From: Syntrophobacterales bacterium
GTDB taxonomy: Bacteria; Desulfobacterota; Syntrophia; Syntrophales; UBA5619
Direction: 5' to 3'
Assembly: GCA_019429105.1 (NCBI GenBank)
Contig: JAHYJE010000007.1
Coordinates: 1-64,000, forward strand
DNA length: 64,000 nt
How positions within the stretch are numbered: position 1 is the stretch's first letter; every line of letters starts with the position of its first letter. Positions 61,945 to 64,000 of this stretch are shown here, in pieces. The notes under the pieces are model-generated. The model was not told the DNA's origin, did no database searches, and saw only the letters and a program-made list of their open reading frames with translations. Position numbers and translations under genes: made by a program.

Positions 61945-62155
61945 TTATTTCCCTTCTTCATGAATATATTCGGCTCAATAAAAACGAGCCGTGTTTCGAC
62001 ACGAGCATCCCCAAAAATAAAGAAGCTTCTGAACGGATTTTACCGCGTCGTTTGACCTTCTATATGAAACTGTTTGATCTTGTCCATATTTTTCTGGAAA
62101 CAACTTTTTTATTGATAATCCTTCCTTCCTATGGTAAATGGCGAGCCCTGTTCAG

Positions 62156-62229
62156 TGGGGGATCGTTCAATGGTAGGACAACGGACTCTGACTCCGTGAA
62201 TCGTGGTTCGAATCCACGTCTCCCAGCCA
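62156..62229 (+). tRNA. tRNA-Gln (anticodon CTG)
   Basis: Acceptor TGGGGGA/TCTCCCA, discriminator G, encoded CCA. Anticodon loop CTCTGAC between ACGGA and TCCGT gives CTG, reading CAG. T loop GGTTCGAATCC. An integrase remnant lies 115 bp downstream. Confidence 0.95.
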
Positions 62230-62234
62230 TAAAT

Positions 62235-62260
62235 AAAGGGCTCCCGCGAGGGGGCCCTTT
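62235..62260 (+). terminator. Terminator-like hairpin after tRNA-Gln
   Basis: AAAGGGCTCCC and GGGGGCCCTTT pair around GCGA (one mismatch), then TCTGTT. Starts five bases after the tRNA. Confidence 0.7.
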
Positions 62261-62343
62261 CTGTTGGTCTCTACAAGTCTCTACGATGGTTTTGCATTGT
62301 ATGCCCGGCCAAGAGGATCGCGGACGGCATGGGCAAGCTGCGC

Positions 62344-62730
62344 CTAGATCAACTCCGGCCTGACATGGAAGACTTCATCAAGGATGGTTCGCACCCTTGC
62401 CCGGAAGCCGTGTCCCGTCATGCGCTCGTTGTCATATCCGGAGTCCGCAATGTAACGTTGATGGTATTCTCGCTCATCGGTCGCGCCGTCGATCTGATAG
62501 AGGGGAAAACATATTTACCGTTGCCGGTGAGCGGATATATTTCCCGGAGTATTTCAAGGGCCTGTTTCGATAACGGAACGATGTGCGCTTGCTTCGTTTT
62601 CATCTTCTCTGTCGGGATGTTCCAGACGGCTTCATCAAGATTGATCTCCGACAATTCAGCGCGTCTCAATTCGCCAGGTCTGACAAAGTTACCCCAATAG
62701 TTACCTCCAAAAAACTTGGATTCAGGGAAA
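62344..62730 (-). pseudogene. Tyrosine recombinase (P4-type integrase) remnant
   Basis: Minus strand reads FVRPGELRRAELSEINLDEA, NIPTEKMKTKQAHIVPLSKQ, then after a frameshift near 62445 GYDNERMTGHGFRARVRTIL with the catalytic HGFR region, and a stop at 62344. The N-terminal DNA-binding half and the last tyrosine region are absent or altered. It sits beside tRNA-Gln, a usual integration target, and points to a lost genomic island. Confidence 0.8.
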
Positions 62731-62829
62731 CAACATAACATCATCCTGGACATAGACAAGAAAAACCCGCTATTTCTAACGGGTTCTTTCTCTTCTTTGG
62801 ACTGTAGAAAACAACATGAAACATGCTAT

Positions 62830-62923
62830 TGGCGGAGAGAGGGGGATTCGAACCCCCGTGAGAGCTTTTGGCCCCCAAATCGATTTCGAGTCGATCCCGT
62901 TACGACCACTTCGGTACCTCTCC
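62830..62923 (-). tRNA. tRNA-Ser (anticodon CGA)
   Basis: On the minus strand: acceptor GGAGAGG/TCTCTCC, discriminator G, encoded CCA. Anticodon loop CTCGAAA between ATCGA and TCGAT gives CGA, reading UCG. A long variable arm typical of tRNA-Ser and a GGTTCGAATCC T loop are present. Confidence 0.95.
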
Positions 62924-63029
62924 GGTTCAGCAAGCCTTCCCGACCAAAGGGAAGGCTTTTATTAAGAATAATAATGGCAAGCGCTTTATTTATAGGACCG
63001 CGCATTGCCCGCTTCCTTCGGTAAGCTTT

Positions 63030-63488
63030 TTAACGCGGGGAGGATAACCTTTTCCGGCGAAAAAATCCACTTAAAATTTCTCCGCACGCTTCGTGTAAAA
63101 CACCACCCTGAACGGCGACTGCGTGGTTGAGGCGCCGGTCGTCAAAAACATGATACAGGCTTTGGGCGGCGCCGTTTTTGGGATCGGCTGCCCCGAAGAC
63201 AAGTCGCGCTATCCGGGTTTGAATGATGGCCCCGGCGCACATCAGGCAGGGTTCCAGCGTAACGTAAAGGGTGGCGTCGGCGAGGCGGTAATTGCCGATT
63301 AGCGACGCGGCCGCGCGGATGGCGAGAATCTCGGCGTGGGCTGAGGGGTCGTGCAGGGCAATCGGACTGTTGCAGGCGGCGGCAAGCAATTCGTCATTCA
63401 TTACAATAACCGCGCCGACCGGCACTTCGCCGTTGGCCAGGGCCAGCTCAGCCTGGGCGAAAGCCGCCTGCATCCATTTTTCATCCAT
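63030..63488 (-). CDS. tadA: tRNA-specific adenosine deaminase
   Basis: A 152-residue zinc deaminase converting A34 to inosine in tRNA-Arg(ACG). DPSAHAEILAIRAA gives the zinc His and catalytic Glu, TLEPCLMCAGAIIQTRI the two zinc Cys. FGAADPKNGAAQSLYHVF and the basic tail FFRRKRLSS are typical of TadA. I start at 63488 (MDEKWMQAAF); an ATG at 63527 adds 13 unrelated residues. Confidence 0.92.
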   Translation of the reverse strand: MDEKWMQAAFAQAELALANGEVPVGAVIVMNDELLAAACNSPIALHDPSAHAEILAIRAAASLIGNYRLADATLYVTLEPCLMCAGAIIQTRIARLVFGAADPKNGAAQSLYHVFDDRRLNHAVAVQGGVLHEACGEILSGFFRRKRLSSPR

Positions 63489-63686
63489 CTCCGGACTGCC
63501 CTGGCAATTTTTTAATGCTTTTATCATTTTCGCGAGGAGTGACTCTTTTTCGAATTAATTTTTCTCTGTTAACGTTTACACCTTTGACTTTTTACCGGAA
63601 TGTAACCATAATACAAGGCAGAACGACAATTTACAGGCGGAAATCGGCTGCTTCATTTATAATTGCCCAACGGCTTGCGGTACACG

Positions 63687-64000
63687 ATGAAAAAGAAATT
63701 CCTGATTCTTTTTATTCTGTTTTCACTGACAATTCACGCACTGGTGATCTTGCTTTCGCTCCGCCTCAAGCTGCCGGCAGTGACGCATCACGATCCGGTT
63801 ATAAAGGTAGAGTTGAAAACGCCTCAGGAGGTGGAAAAACCCCGCGCCAGACATTCGAAAACGCCGACACGAACTTTTGCCGACGCTGGCACGGAAGCCG
63901 ATCTCGCCAGTGAGGCGTCGGTGGGGCTCGAAAACCCCGGCGGCGTTTATGAACCTTATCTGCTGAAGATCCGCCGCCGGATCGAGAATCTTTGGTCATA
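63687..64000 (+). CDS. TonB/TolA-like periplasm-spanning protein (partial, runs off window)
   Basis: A frame of at least 104 codons open to the window end. Positively charged start and one helix (KKKFLILFILFSLTIHALVI), then a proline/lysine linker (VELKTPQEVEKPRARHSKTP), then GGVYEPYLLKIRRRIENLW, which is the start of a TonB C-terminal domain. It would link an ExbBD-type motor to outer-membrane receptors. The ribosome site is weak. Confidence 0.8.
   Translation, partial: MKKKFLILFILFSLTIHALVILLSLRLKLPAVTHHDPVIKVELKTPQEVEKPRARHSKTPTRTFADAGTEADLASEASVGLENPGGVYEPYLLKIRRRIENLWS

Noticed and set aside
61938-62363. 141-codon plus-strand frame covering tRNA-Gln
   Set aside because: It runs through the tRNA gene and its terminator and has no recognisable protein features.
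1-64000. CRISPR array, rRNA operon, replication origin
   Set aside because: No regularly spaced direct repeats, rRNA signature segments or DnaA-box clusters were seen in this window.

Overview
The window looks like a chromosomal segment of an anaerobic deltaproteobacterium (Desulfobacterota); Syntrophus-like Syntrophales are my best guess. This rests on gene content and style (class III CoA-transferase, ADP-forming acyl-CoA synthetase, multiheme cytochrome, DUF362 ferredoxins, Acr3/ArsD/ArsA arsenic operon, long runs of translationally coupled genes), not on a phylogenetic marker. There is no rRNA, CRISPR array or intact transposase.

Left part (1-14.4 kb): a three-gene catabolic operon (CoA-transferase, MmgE/PrpD, DapA family); a DJ-1/PfpI protein; a carboxymuconolactone-decarboxylase protein; a soluble-looking succinate dehydrogenase/fumarate reductase pair whose iron-sulfur subunit lacks all ligands of the [3Fe-4S] centre; a LolD-type ABC ATPase whose permease has been deleted into a neighbouring outer-membrane protein gene; a Spy/ZraP-like periplasmic protein behind a textbook sigma-54 promoter; a VKOR/DsbA-like disulfide pair; and a GH57/glycosyltransferase alpha-glucan pair.

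Middle (14.4-28.6 kb): an accessory metal/arsenic region with an octaheme cytochrome, an arsR-acr3-arsD-arsA operon with clear promoter and operator, a decayed molybdoenzyme locus, a radC fragment, a zinc-type CDF exporter, an MFS remnant and an ArsR-controlled permease. Four copies of one short non-coding mobile element (1, 4486, 14449, 18342) lie in and beside this part; the three complete copies have 4-bp target duplications. A second operon, arsR-thioredoxin-ccdA (42.7-44.3 kb), is run by an ArsR nearly identical to the permease regulator.

Right part (29.9-64 kb): mostly core metabolism. The complete trpEGDCFBA operon is read rightwards behind a leader peptide with Trp codons and an attenuator. 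Seven coupled genes aroF-aroB-pheA-aroA-aroK-aroC-tyrA are read leftwards behind a second, previously unannotated leader peptide with the run WYWFYYF, followed by two terminators. Its sequence supports ribosome-mediated attenuation sensing all three aromatic amino acids at the entry of the shikimate pathway. Together the two leaders make a two-tier aromatic control circuit, and this is the most interesting finding here. Other genes are pyrE, ribF, ybgC, DUF362 proteins, trxB, lgt, an acyl-CoA ligase, queF and tadA, with tRNA-Leu(CAG), tRNA-Gln(CTG) and tRNA-Ser(CGA); an integrase remnant sits beside tRNA-Gln. The window ends inside a TonB-like gene.
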